Shown here one piece after another: positions 1 through 7,123 of a DNA stretch of 7,370 bases. Source of the stretch: Chryseobacterium gleum (GTDB lineage Bacteria > Bacteroidota > Bacteroidia > Flavobacteriales_D > Crocinitomicaceae); the NCBI GenBank assembly GCA_945877045.1, contig CAMCQW010000096.1:1-7370 (forward strand). The letters are read 5' to 3'. A model generated the notes under the pieces. The model did no database searches. It was not told the DNA's origin and worked only from the letters and a program-made list of their open reading frames with translations. A program made the translations under genes and the position numbers. Numbering within the stretch: position 1 is the stretch's first letter; every line of letters starts with the position of its first letter.

Positions 1-277
1 AGGCATTCGTTTCCTGTATGTCTTTTTTAGCTAATAAACGCCCAAGAATTGCCCGGGGAATTTTAAAGTCGATTTTACCCTCATCTCCCCAATCGTTTAT
101 TTTTGCATTCGCCCAATAGTTGATCACCATTGATTTTAAGTCCGATGAATCAGAATAGTTGATGCCGCGTTGCACTGGAATAGCTATATTACCCAAGCTT
201 GGCGGTGTTCCAATTTTTCTCCCTGCGCAATTAACGAAAAGGCCAGTTAGAAAAATAAGCAGGATAATGGGTCGCAT
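1..277 (-). CDS. Putative lipoprotein, N-terminal part (gene runs off left edge)
   Basis: An open frame on the minus strand starts at ATG 277-275 and stays open for 92 codons to the window edge. The product begins with a short basic/hydrophobic signal segment (MRPIILLIFLTGLFVN) followed by Cys17, which suggests a signal peptidase II lipoprotein. The lipobox F-V-N-C is not canonical because of Asn at -1, so lipidation is probable rather than sure. After Cys17 the protein is hydrophilic, with no motif I recognise; visible stretches include INYSDSSDLKSM (40-50) and YWANAKINDWGDEGKIDF (54-71). The frame is open upstream to a stop near 350-352 but has no earlier ATG, so this start is the natural one. 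It has the same orientation as the nucleotidase genes but is separated from them by 163 bases, so it may be a separate unit. Function unknown; membership of the same pathway cannot be claimed. Confidence 0.68.
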   Translation of the reverse strand, partial: MRPIILLIFLTGLFVNCAGRKIGTPPSLGNIAIPVQRGINYSDSSDLKSMVINYWANAKINDWGDEGKIDFKIPRAILGRLLAKKDIQETNA

Positions 278-440
278 CCGCTTTACTATTATAATGATGT
301 TTTTTGTCGCTAGAATCAATTGTTTCTCATTAATTGTGTATTTCCCTATTCATTTTACGAGCATTAAATTCTCTAAAAATGCGTAGGAATCAATTTTTAA
401 ATTTAAGAAAATTAATTAGGACTAGCGTTGTTGAGTTCGT
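278..440. other. Intergenic gap after the nucleotidase genes
   Basis: This 163-base AT-rich gap separates the end of the metallophosphoesterase gene from the start of the putative lipoprotein gene. I see no GC-rich hairpin with a T-run, so no convincing terminator for the upstream operon. The only symmetry is the all-AT palindrome TTAAATTTAA at 397-406 and a weak 5-bp GCATT/AATGC pairing at 361-382. No Bacteroidota-type TAnnTTTG promoter box was found on the minus strand. A TATAAT-like string lies about 15 bases before the lipoprotein ATG, but it has no well-spaced partner. Confidence 0.5.
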
Positions 441-1340
441 TTAGATGACTTTTATAGTATCTGAATGAAAGAGTTGCTGATCAAAATCGATGTCAATCCT
501 TCCTAAATTAATACCTGCCCATCCTGTTTGATTGATTAATACAGGTTCTTGATCTATGTTTTTTTCCAAGGTTGGTTTCTCCAGAAATGTGTGGGAGTGA
601 CCTCCTAATATTAAGTGAATATTCCTTGTTTTTTGTGCCATCAATCGATCAGATGGTTTATCGTCTTTGTATTCATACCCCAAGTGAGAAAGGCAAATAA
701 CAAGATCGCATCCCTTTGCCTTTAATTCCGCAGCTTGTTCATTGGCGGTTTCAAAAGGATCCTTGTAAATCATTTTACCATAATTTGCATCGGGTACGAG
801 GCTGGATAAATTTACGCCAATTCCAAATACGCCAATTTTTATTCCGCCTTTATAGAAAACGGTGTTTTTTTTCGTTTTTCCATTCAAAATGGTATCGGTG
901 AAATCATAATTGGAGCACAAAAATGGAAAGTTGGCATGTTCTTGAGCACTCAAAAATCCTTCTAATCCAATGTCAAAGTCATGGTTGCCCATTGTTGCAG
1001 CATCGTAGCCCATGGCCGTCATGAGCTTCATTTCTAAATGTCCTTTGAAGGTATTGAAATAAGGTGTGCCTTGAAAAATATCACCGGCATCAAATAACAA
1101 AACGTGTTGTTCTTCACTTCTTATTTTTTTGATTATGGAATGTCTTTTAGCAACACCCCCCATGCCTGGGTATTTAGGGTGGTTGTCAGGAAAGGGATCA
1201 ATGTTGGAATGGGTGTCATTGGTATGCAAAATGGTAATTCGCTTACTTTTTTTTACCAAGGTTTGTCCAAATCCTTGTTGAACAACTGCCATTGCTGTTA
1301 TGCCTAGTCCAGCTTTTTTTAAAAATCCCCGTCTTTCCAT
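441..1340 (-). CDS. Metallophosphoesterase, catalytic half of a split 5'-nucleotidase
   Basis: This 299-residue protein matches the N-terminal calcineurin-like domain of UshA-type 5'-nucleotidases, which remove phosphate from nucleotides outside the cytoplasm using two metal ions. All the metal/catalytic motifs are visible: D-x-H at Asp42/His44 (HTNDTHS), Asp87 (FDAGD), Asn119-His120 with Asp123 (GNHDFD; the His-Asp pair is the catalytic dyad in UshA), His219 (LSHLG), and His248/His250 (GGHSH). The N-terminus MERRGFLKKAG has the twin-arginine pattern R-R-x-F-L-K followed by a hydrophobic stretch and a probable cleavage site after FGQ (about residue 26), so Tat export to the periplasm is likely. 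The protein ends right after the metallophosphoesterase fold and lacks the usual C-terminal substrate-binding domain, which is encoded by the gene just upstream. Its ATG overlaps that gene's stop by one base. Nucleotidase specificity is inferred from the partner; another phosphate ester is possible. Confidence 0.94.
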   Translation of the reverse strand: MERRGFLKKAGLGITAMAVVQQGFGQTLVKKSKRITILHTNDTHSNIDPFPDNHPKYPGMGGVAKRHSIIKKIRSEEQHVLLFDAGDIFQGTPYFNTFKGHLEMKLMTAMGYDAATMGNHDFDIGLEGFLSAQEHANFPFLCSNYDFTDTILNGKTKKNTVFYKGGIKIGVFGIGVNLSSLVPDANYGKMIYKDPFETANEQAAELKAKGCDLVICLSHLGYEYKDDKPSDRLMAQKTRNIHLILGGHSHTFLEKPTLEKNIDQEPVLINQTGWAGINLGRIDIDFDQQLFHSDTIKVI

Positions 1341-1342
1341 TA
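1338..1342 (-). promoter_or_regulatory. TAATG stop/start overlap between the two nucleotidase halves
   Basis: The TAA stop of the C-domain lipoprotein (1342-1340) shares its last A with the ATG of the metallophosphoesterase (1340-1338). Such an overlap usually means translational coupling by re-initiation, which would keep the two halves of the enzyme in matched amounts. Confidence 0.75.
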
Positions 1343-2038
1343 CCGAATTCTTTTATCTGTTGTTTCAATTAAATCTCCTTGGAACATTGCTTCTTCAATC
1401 AGAGCGTCTCTTAGTGTTTTGGTGTATTTCGTGTAGTTGGTCCCTTTTTTAAAAAAGAGCATGTTGTCGCCTCCATTTGCTAAATAATCTGAGGTGATGA
1501 TCCAAACATGGGTGTGGTTTTCGTTGAGTCCATTGACAACTATTTTTCCGTTTTCGATGTACGCATTTGATAGAGGTTCCCCTCCAGTTTTAATTAGATA
1601 GGCAGCAATTTCTGGCAATAAGCCAACAGGTATTTCAACCCAAGTTATGGTATTGTCAAAGGGCATGAGTTTGTATAGATCACCCATGTGGATTTCGCCT
1701 TTATTCAAGGTAGCGCGTAGGCCTCCAAAATTTAAGAGGCAAAATGCAGGCTGACTTAGGCGAACAGTTTTCGTTTGATTCACAAACAAGGCATCTGCGA
1801 CCCAGTTCATCAAATTAGATGAAGGGCGTTCAAGAATAAAGTTGTAGGACGAATTAGCGACATGTTTGTTCATGACAGTGGCCATTGAATCGCGATATGG
1901 CTTGATTACTTGTTCGGTTTCTGAAATACTCATACCATCTTTGGAGACTGGTACGAGTGTGGTTTGGTGCAAGACTAAATGCGAAGAGCAAGCCACAAGG
2001 CTTGCTCCTAAACATAAAATCCAAATTAGCTTATTCAT
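1340..2038 (-). CDS. 5'-nucleotidase C-terminal domain lipoprotein (substrate-binding half)
   Basis: This 232-residue protein corresponds to the C-terminal domain of UshA-type 5'-nucleotidases, the part that binds the base and ribose of the nucleotide. Family motifs are clear: the SNLMNWVADAL helix (74-84), NFGGLR (103-108, the N-x-GG-x-R signature with Arg108), the GDLYKLMPFDN segment (119-129), and SDYLANGGDNMLFF (183-196), which carries the conserved NGGD. A signal peptide ends in lipobox LVA-Cys17, so it should be a lipoprotein. The residues after the Cys (SSHLV) carry no acidic surface-export signal, so a periplasm-facing location seems more likely than a surface one. It has no metallophosphoesterase domain of its own; that is encoded by the next gene, in reverse order compared with the fused enzyme. 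It overlaps by one base with the nuclease gene upstream and with the metallophosphoesterase gene downstream. It is probably inactive alone and should act with its neighbour. Confidence 0.93.
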   Translation of the reverse strand: MNKLIWILCLGASLVACSSHLVLHQTTLVPVSKDGMSISETEQVIKPYRDSMATVMNKHVANSSYNFILERPSSNLMNWVADALFVNQTKTVRLSQPAFCLLNFGGLRATLNKGEIHMGDLYKLMPFDNTITWVEIPVGLLPEIAAYLIKTGGEPLSNAYIENGKIVVNGLNENHTHVWIITSDYLANGGDNMLFFKKGTNYTKYTKTLRDALIEEAMFQGDLIETTDKRIR

Positions 2039-2040
2039 TA
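2036..2040 (-). promoter_or_regulatory. TAATG stop/start overlap between nuclease and nucleotidase C-domain
   Basis: The TAA stop of the nuclease gene (2040-2038) shares one base with the ATG of the nucleotidase C-domain lipoprotein (2038-2036). It is the same arrangement as at 1338-1342, which supports one coupled transcript for the last three genes. Confidence 0.75.
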
Positions 2041-4308
2041 TTCAATGATAAAAGAACGGTTGGTTTTTCCAAGTTCTGTACTTACTTCAATTATATACTT
2101 TCCGGCTTTTAGTTGGTTGCCATCTAGTTCTAAAACAGCCGCGTTAAGCATGTTATTTTGTAGTATAGTTTTTCCAAGTATATCCGTTACAACATACCCA
2201 GTAATGTTCAAACCATTTACTTGTGCGAATACTTTACCATTAGATGGAACAGGGAATACGCTAAAGTTCATAGCTAATTGCTCTTCTAAACCTACATTAC
2301 AATCAACAGATAAATAGGTCATGTTTGAAAAATTGACGTGACAAGCATAATTAACTGAATCGATGAATGGATTTCTATTTCCTTGCGTACTAAAAATATA
2401 TTCTTGTCTAGCTATTTCATAATTGTCCGGTAAATCTGCAAAATGCCAATTTTTCAATGATGTTTGATCTTGGTATGCAGGAAATGACCAATTATTGCCG
2501 CTTACACCGTTATAGCAAGTGGCCATATAAAAAATGGCTCTTGCCGCATTTCCTTTCTGCGCTGCTTTCGGCTCGTAGACCATTTGTTGGCCGTTGTAAC
2601 CGACACGACCTTCTAAGTAAGTAAAAACAACGTTTCCAGTAATGTCCATTAAAGGCAGATTACTTCGAGGGGTGTTCGCATTCTGTAAATTCGTTGGATA
2701 TAAATTATGTTGATCGCTGTATTCCATTAATTCAGGATTGTCAGCTGGAAAAGTAGGCATCCACGAATGGCAATAGCTATGTTCTCGAGAGTAACCTTGT
2801 GTTGTCCAATCAAAAGGATCATTAAATACTTTTCTTTCGCCTGAATAAGCACAAATCACAAACGATTGACCATTTGTGGTGTCCCTCACCTCAAATTGAT
2901 TCATAACCGTTTGTTTGTAATTGAAGTAACTGATAACAGTGTGCGGATTGATAAGGTTAGATAAGCTCGACAAAAAGGTTGGTGAAGATGAATTCATTGC
3001 TGCATAATAATTCCCGATTGCAAGTCCTGTACTACTGGTATTTCCAATTGCAGGACCAGTTGTTTTGTAATTCTCAAATCCAGCCGGACCATTAAAGGCA
3101 AAAACAGCAAAATGATACGATTGATTCGCAATAATTCCTCTTGGTGTAAATGAGGTACCTGGACCAATGTATGCCACTTTAGCATCGCCAATAATATCGC
3201 CTCTTAAATAAGAACTTCCATCTGTTGGAACGGCAGTAATAGCGCCTCCATTTTTCCAAAGAACGATGTACTTTTCTGCATTTACTCCGTCATTATATGC
3301 TCCTGCAAGTGTGTATGCTTGGACATTGGAAAATGTTAAGCCATTTGGATTAGTTGAGGGTTCAGTAGCTAAATTGTCATTTCCTACAGCAATGAAATTA
3401 ATCAGGTATGGATTTTCGTCAATGTCTGAATTACTAATAGAAATAGAGGCATACCTTGAACCAGGTCCTGCTGGGTTAAAATTAAGTGTGAAGTTTTGGT
3501 TAGCTCCACCCGGAATAGTTGCTGTATTTAGGTTGGTTGTATAATCGGCAGCATTAACTCCAGAAAGGGTTGCTGCTGTTACGCTAAGGTTTTGAACGCC
3601 TGTATTTTCTATTGTAATGGAATTAATTGCGGTATTTCCAATGATGTATGAACCATTGTTTAGTACTGTTGCCCCATTAATTTTTACATTAATTTCATTT
3701 AATGGCGCTACATAAGCTACGATATCGTTCGTGCTTCTTGGAACAATTTGATAATTTGCATTAAATTGACCAAGCACCCCTGTTATGGTAACGGGTCCAG
3801 CCATAATTGGTGTGCCATCGATGTTGGTTGTACCATTGATTCGAACATCTAATGTATTCGTTCCATCTGTAATTTGAACTGTGCTGCTACCAGCTGCTAA
3901 GTTGCCACTTTGTACAAATGTCACATTTTCTATTCGAATTAATTGAGCTTCTAATGGTTCGCCAGCACTTGTTATTGGAATGTTTAAAGGGGTGTTTTGA
4001 GTGGTTTGGCCATGATTCGTAAAGGAGTTTGTTGGAGAAATTTCCAATAAACCGTTAAAGTCAAATAATACACCAGTAGCCGTGATAGAATCACCATTTA
4101 GCACACTACTTAAATTCGATCCATAGCAGGGAATTGCTGCAGTTCCATCTTGGATGTAGCGAATAGAACCTAATTCCGATCCATTCGAGGACACACCTGT
4201 AACCGTTACTGTTTGACCAATACCCGCATTTCTTGCCGTAGCAATATTTTGTCCAAAAAGGGAAATCGATGAGAAAATTACGAAGCTACTTAAAATTATT
4301 TTTTTCAT
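2038..4308 (-). CDS. Secreted endonuclease I (EndA/NucM-like) with OB-fold domains and T9SS sorting domain
   Basis: This 756-residue protein is a secreted nuclease predicted to cut DNA, possibly RNA too, without sequence specificity. Order of parts: Sec signal peptide (1-20, ending SLFGQ); two OB-fold-like repeats (about 22-100 and 105-200; GQTVTVTGV and GPVTITGVLG); an Ig-like choice-of-anchor/HYDIN-type domain (about 205-310; ITIENTG, FTLNFNPAGPG); a fibronectin-III-like domain (about 315-428); the endonuclease I domain (about 430-668); and a T9SS type A sorting domain (about 682-756). Catalytic hallmarks of the family are present: Arg508-Glu509-His510 (SREHSYCHSW), DQHNLYPTN (532-540; Asn535 a likely metal ligand), PRSN (547-550), and QGNRNPFID (642-650). 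The start is fixed by the signal peptide. The gene lies 16 bases after the receptor gene and overlaps the nucleotidase C-domain gene by one base. T9SS export puts it on the cell surface or in the medium. The Ig-like and FnIII boundaries are approximate. Confidence 0.93.
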   Translation of the reverse strand: MKKIILSSFVIFSSISLFGQNIATARNAGIGQTVTVTGVSSNGSELGSIRYIQDGTAAIPCYGSNLSSVLNGDSITATGVLFDFNGLLEISPTNSFTNHGQTTQNTPLNIPITSAGEPLEAQLIRIENVTFVQSGNLAAGSSTVQITDGTNTLDVRINGTTNIDGTPIMAGPVTITGVLGQFNANYQIVPRSTNDIVAYVAPLNEINVKINGATVLNNGSYIIGNTAINSITIENTGVQNLSVTAATLSGVNAADYTTNLNTATIPGGANQNFTLNFNPAGPGSRYASISISNSDIDENPYLINFIAVGNDNLATEPSTNPNGLTFSNVQAYTLAGAYNDGVNAEKYIVLWKNGGAITAVPTDGSSYLRGDIIGDAKVAYIGPGTSFTPRGIIANQSYHFAVFAFNGPAGFENYKTTGPAIGNTSSTGLAIGNYYAAMNSSSPTFLSSLSNLINPHTVISYFNYKQTVMNQFEVRDTTNGQSFVICAYSGERKVFNDPFDWTTQGYSREHSYCHSWMPTFPADNPELMEYSDQHNLYPTNLQNANTPRSNLPLMDITGNVVFTYLEGRVGYNGQQMVYEPKAAQKGNAARAIFYMATCYNGVSGNNWSFPAYQDQTSLKNWHFADLPDNYEIARQEYIFSTQGNRNPFIDSVNYACHVNFSNMTYLSVDCNVGLEEQLAMNFSVFPVPSNGKVFAQVNGLNITGYVVTDILGKTILQNNMLNAAVLELDGNQLKAGKYIIEVSTELGKTNRSFIIE

Positions 4309-4324
4309 AAAAATTAGTTAAACA
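4309..4324 (-). other. Receptor-nuclease junction with a three-codon mini-frame
   Basis: The receptor stop TAA (4327-4325) is followed at once by TG, forming another TAATG. Here the overlapping ATG (4325-4323) opens only ATG TTT AAC TAA (4325-4314) and is out of frame with the nuclease. The nuclease ATG follows after TTTTT. It may be chance, but it matches the TAATG form of the other two junctions. No Shine-Dalgarno sequence is visible. Confidence 0.4.
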
Positions 4325-7069
4325 TTAAAATTGAATACCGATTGATACATTAAATCGAAACCCTCCTCCAAACATAACGGTGGCTGATTGCGCATCAAAG
4401 GTATCATAACTATCGTTTGCATTGTTGGTCGCATCAGAAATATATCTCATATTTAATAAATTAGTGATGGTAGCACTTGTATTAAGTGTGCAGTTTTTTA
4501 AGGGGTATTTATAACCAGCAAATAAGTTGATAAGATAATAAGATGGCATTATCCATGATTCTCTTCTTGCATTTGCTCCTTGCAATGTAAAAGGATCAAA
4601 ATTCGAATAGTATCGATCAAAATACTGAGCTTGAACTTTACAATAGAAATTTTTAAAGGGCTCATAACGAATAGAAGCAGATAAAGCTGTTTGTGCCGCA
4701 TCACCAACGTGAACTCCTTTGGCATCAAAGGTTATCTCTAAAGAATCATATTGTGGGATAAGAACGGTCTTGTCTGAATTCCAATACCAGTTTCCATAAG
4801 AAAACATGAATTCGGCACTTAATTTTTTGGTGATGTTATAGGCAATGTCGATTTCTCCACCTAAGTGTATAGCATCCATTCCGTTAATATTAACGCGTAT
4901 AGATTCTGTGGGATCATTTGGATCTGGAACGGAAACGCCATATGGAAAAGGTTTGTTTTTCCAATTAGTCGCATAACCATTCAGGTTCACGCCAAATTTT
5001 TTATTCGCATAATTCAACCCGCCTTCCAACGCTAAAATAAGTTCGTTGGTGAAGGTTCCAAAGAAGGCATTGGTGTTGTTGTCAATTACATTAGAAAATT
5101 GTGGCGTGCGATTTAAATACCCAAGGTTGATATAAGCACTGGCATTTTCAAAAATTCGGTAAGCAACTCCGCCTTTAAAGGTATATCCGGGTATAAATTT
5201 CCAATCTGTTTGATCGTTTTTTAATCCTACTGAGGAAGATGTATAGGTGTTTCCCTGGTATTGAATCGTATCTCCCGTGCCAATTCGCAAGGTAGTATCT
5301 CCAATTTCCAAGACTCTTTTTTGGAAATAATCAATGCCTTTGTATCCGTTTAAGATCCCAGTTACATTCACAAAAAATGATAGTTTATCTCCCGTGTAGG
5401 CCATCTGACCAAAAGCTCCGGTCCATTGAACCAATCCACTTCGATCTGCATTAAAGGTATTTTTAGCGATTTTATCGCCGACTCTTTTCATAGGAGACGC
5501 GGCGTTTTTGTTGGCATTATCTACGTAATAATCACCGCCCAACAAATCTGAAACCACTTGATAATGCCTTCCTTCATAATACCGCAAATCAATTCCCCCT
5601 GATACTTCTATCTTCTTTGATAATTCATAATTAAATTGTCCTAAATACCCAGCCCAAAAATGATTATTTATACTTGCGATGATTAGCTGACTTGATTTTA
5701 TTTCAGTAGGGGAGTATAGAGGATCTATATTTGGGGTGCCAAATAAGGAGTTGAATTTATTTTCTTTTTCCATCAGATCCCAATTTATCAAATTGTTGGA
5801 ATCCCTGAGCACTGCAGAAGAATTATAAATACTTGTTCCTCCACCGCGTCCTATTGAAAAATAGGCCATGTTAGAAACGGATAATTTATCATTTACTTTC
5901 CAAAAATCCTTTAAGGTTAACTGTGGCTTTGTATAAAAATTTTCGCGTTCAGACAAGATCTCTTTTTTCCCGTTTTCCGTTCGATATCCCCAATGTTGGT
6001 TATATCGAACTCCCATATCAAATAATTGAATATTTGTATCAATGCTTGTCCCTAAATTTCGTGCGGCATCTTTATCCCAATATTGAATGGCTTGTGTATA
6101 GGAACGTTGACCATGTTTTTGGGGGGCAGCGAATCCTGATAGGGTTATTAAATGCGAATTTATCTTTTTTGATATTTTTGCGTAGCCAAATAAACCTTGA
6201 CTATATGTTCCATCTACCCATCCGTCCGCTTGTTTGTAGGAAGCTGAAACAGTTACACCCCAACCTTTTGGTGTCATCCCTGTGTTGTATGAAAAACTGG
6301 ATCTAAGTAGATTTCCCGTCCCATATTCTTGTTTAAAACTTCCTCCTTTTTTATTTCCGATTCCTTGTGTAATGATGTTGATCGTTCCGCCGATTGAAGG
6401 CATGGCAATTTTTGTGGCACCTAAGCCTCTTTGAACTTGCATTTGGGCAGTAATGGCATCTAAACCAAACCAATTTGACCAATAAACAGCACCGTTCTCC
6501 ATGTCGTTTACTGGAACACCATCAATCATAACACCCACATTTCGTTGGTCAAAACCACGAACGTTGATTCTTGCATCTCCATCACCTCCTCCTTGGGTGG
6601 TCGCATAAACACCTGCTGTACCATTTAACAACATAGGTAAATCCCTGGATCCTAATTCTTCTGTTATTTTTTGGAGCGATATTTTTGTAACTGCGACTGG
6701 AACGTTGCCTTCGTTCACTAAATTCCCAATCACTTTCACTTCCTCAAATTCTTGATTCCCTCCAAGTAGGATCGTTAATGTGTTTTCCGTTTTTGTGATT
6801 TTTATGGCTTGTGCCATAGGTTCAAAGCCAATCATACTGGCATTGGCCTGGTAATCCCCGAAAATTAGATTGCTAATTATACATGTTCCATCTGATGATG
6901 TAATGGCTTTGAAAATAGCATTGGGATCTGTTTCACTCGTTAAAATCACCTTTGCACCGACCACGATTTCTCTATTAACGTCGATTACTTTGATAGTTAA
7001 ATTGCCTTTATTTTGTCCTACAACAAAAAAAGATAACACGCAGGAAAAAATAAGTAGGTATGTCTTCAT
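4325..7069 (-). CDS. TonB-dependent outer-membrane receptor
   Basis: This complete 914-residue outer-membrane receptor imports a substrate using energy passed on by TonB. A signal peptide ends at VVGQ (1-19). A carboxypeptidase-regulatory-like beta domain follows (about 22-103), as is usual in Bacteroidota, then a TonB-box-like segment EFEEVKVIGN (107-116). The plug domain (about 120-235) shows ARINVRGFDQRNVGVMIDG (166-184), GVPVNDMENGAVYWSNWFG (184-202) and SIGGTINIITQ (225-235). The rest is a beta-barrel rich in aromatic and alternating residues, ending in a C-terminal Phe as expected for assembly by BAM. No SusD-like partner is next to it, so it is not a standard SusCD glycan pair. It is followed 16 bases later by the secreted nuclease and then the nucleotidase pair, so nucleotides, nucleosides, oligonucleotides or phosphate-containing products are plausible cargo; the sequence itself does not prove the substrate. 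The ATG at 7069-7067 is the only one in frame before a stop at 7097-7099. Confidence 0.95.
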   Translation of the reverse strand: MKTYLLIFSCVLSFFVVGQNKGNLTIKVIDVNREIVVGAKVILTSETDPNAIFKAITSSDGTCIISNLIFGDYQANASMIGFEPMAQAIKITKTENTLTILLGGNQEFEEVKVIGNLVNEGNVPVAVTKISLQKITEELGSRDLPMLLNGTAGVYATTQGGGDGDARINVRGFDQRNVGVMIDGVPVNDMENGAVYWSNWFGLDAITAQMQVQRGLGATKIAMPSIGGTINIITQGIGNKKGGSFKQEYGTGNLLRSSFSYNTGMTPKGWGVTVSASYKQADGWVDGTYSQGLFGYAKISKKINSHLITLSGFAAPQKHGQRSYTQAIQYWDKDAARNLGTSIDTNIQLFDMGVRYNQHWGYRTENGKKEILSERENFYTKPQLTLKDFWKVNDKLSVSNMAYFSIGRGGGTSIYNSSAVLRDSNNLINWDLMEKENKFNSLFGTPNIDPLYSPTEIKSSQLIIASINNHFWAGYLGQFNYELSKKIEVSGGIDLRYYEGRHYQVVSDLLGGDYYVDNANKNAASPMKRVGDKIAKNTFNADRSGLVQWTGAFGQMAYTGDKLSFFVNVTGILNGYKGIDYFQKRVLEIGDTTLRIGTGDTIQYQGNTYTSSSVGLKNDQTDWKFIPGYTFKGGVAYRIFENASAYINLGYLNRTPQFSNVIDNNTNAFFGTFTNELILALEGGLNYANKKFGVNLNGYATNWKNKPFPYGVSVPDPNDPTESIRVNINGMDAIHLGGEIDIAYNITKKLSAEFMFSYGNWYWNSDKTVLIPQYDSLEITFDAKGVHVGDAAQTALSASIRYEPFKNFYCKVQAQYFDRYYSNFDPFTLQGANARRESWIMPSYYLINLFAGYKYPLKNCTLNTSATITNLLNMRYISDATNNANDSYDTFDAQSATVMFGGGFRFNVSIGIQF

Positions 7070-7084
7070 TGGAAGAATAAAATA

Positions 7085-7110
7085 ATAAAAGCCGTTTTAA
7101 CGGCTTTTAT
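7085..7110 (-). terminator. Hairpin terminator/attenuator between the T9SS gene and the receptor gene
   Basis: A perfect 12-base inverted repeat occupies 7085-7096 and 7099-7110, with the GC core GCCG/CGGC and two central bases (the real loop must be larger). Read on the minus strand it begins 13 bases after the stop of the T9SS gene and ends in a T-rich run (TTTTATTATTTTATT), as an intrinsic terminator should. It ends only 15 bases before the receptor ATG, so it also lies in the leader of the receptor operon if that is transcribed by read-through. Confidence 0.8.
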
Positions 7111-7123
7111 ATATTGTGAGAAA

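Noticed and set aside
285..292. TATAAT-like string before the lipoprotein start as a promoter
   Set aside because: It is in an AT-rich spacer, lies too close to the ATG, lacks a suitably spaced -35/-33 element, and does not match the Bacteroidota TAnnTTTG consensus.
159..386. Plus-strand open frame of 75 codons crossing the left intergenic gap
   Set aside because: It lies mostly antisense to the putative lipoprotein gene, has no recognisable motif, and ends in AT-rich spacer sequence. The minus-strand frame has a signal peptide and fits the direction of all other genes.
308..427. Inverted repeat CGCTAG (308-313) / CTAGCG (422-427) flanking the left gap
   Set aside because: Only six bases match, separated by over 100 bases. 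This is easily due to chance, and there are no transposon genes or target duplications.
2994..3191. Minus-strand 65-codon frame inside the nuclease gene
   Set aside because: It is an alternative frame of the nuclease reading frame, which carries continuous domain homology there. No sign of a programmed frameshift was seen.
6116..6126. Adjacent T5 and G6 runs in the receptor gene as a possible phase-variation tract
   Set aside because: The runs are short, code for ordinary residues (A-A-P-Q-K-H) and the frame is intact. Phase-variable tracts are normally longer.
5923..6306. Plus-strand open frame of 127 codons inside the receptor gene
   Set aside because: It is fully antisense to a well-supported receptor coding region and its translation shows no domain-like features. 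It is a shadow frame.
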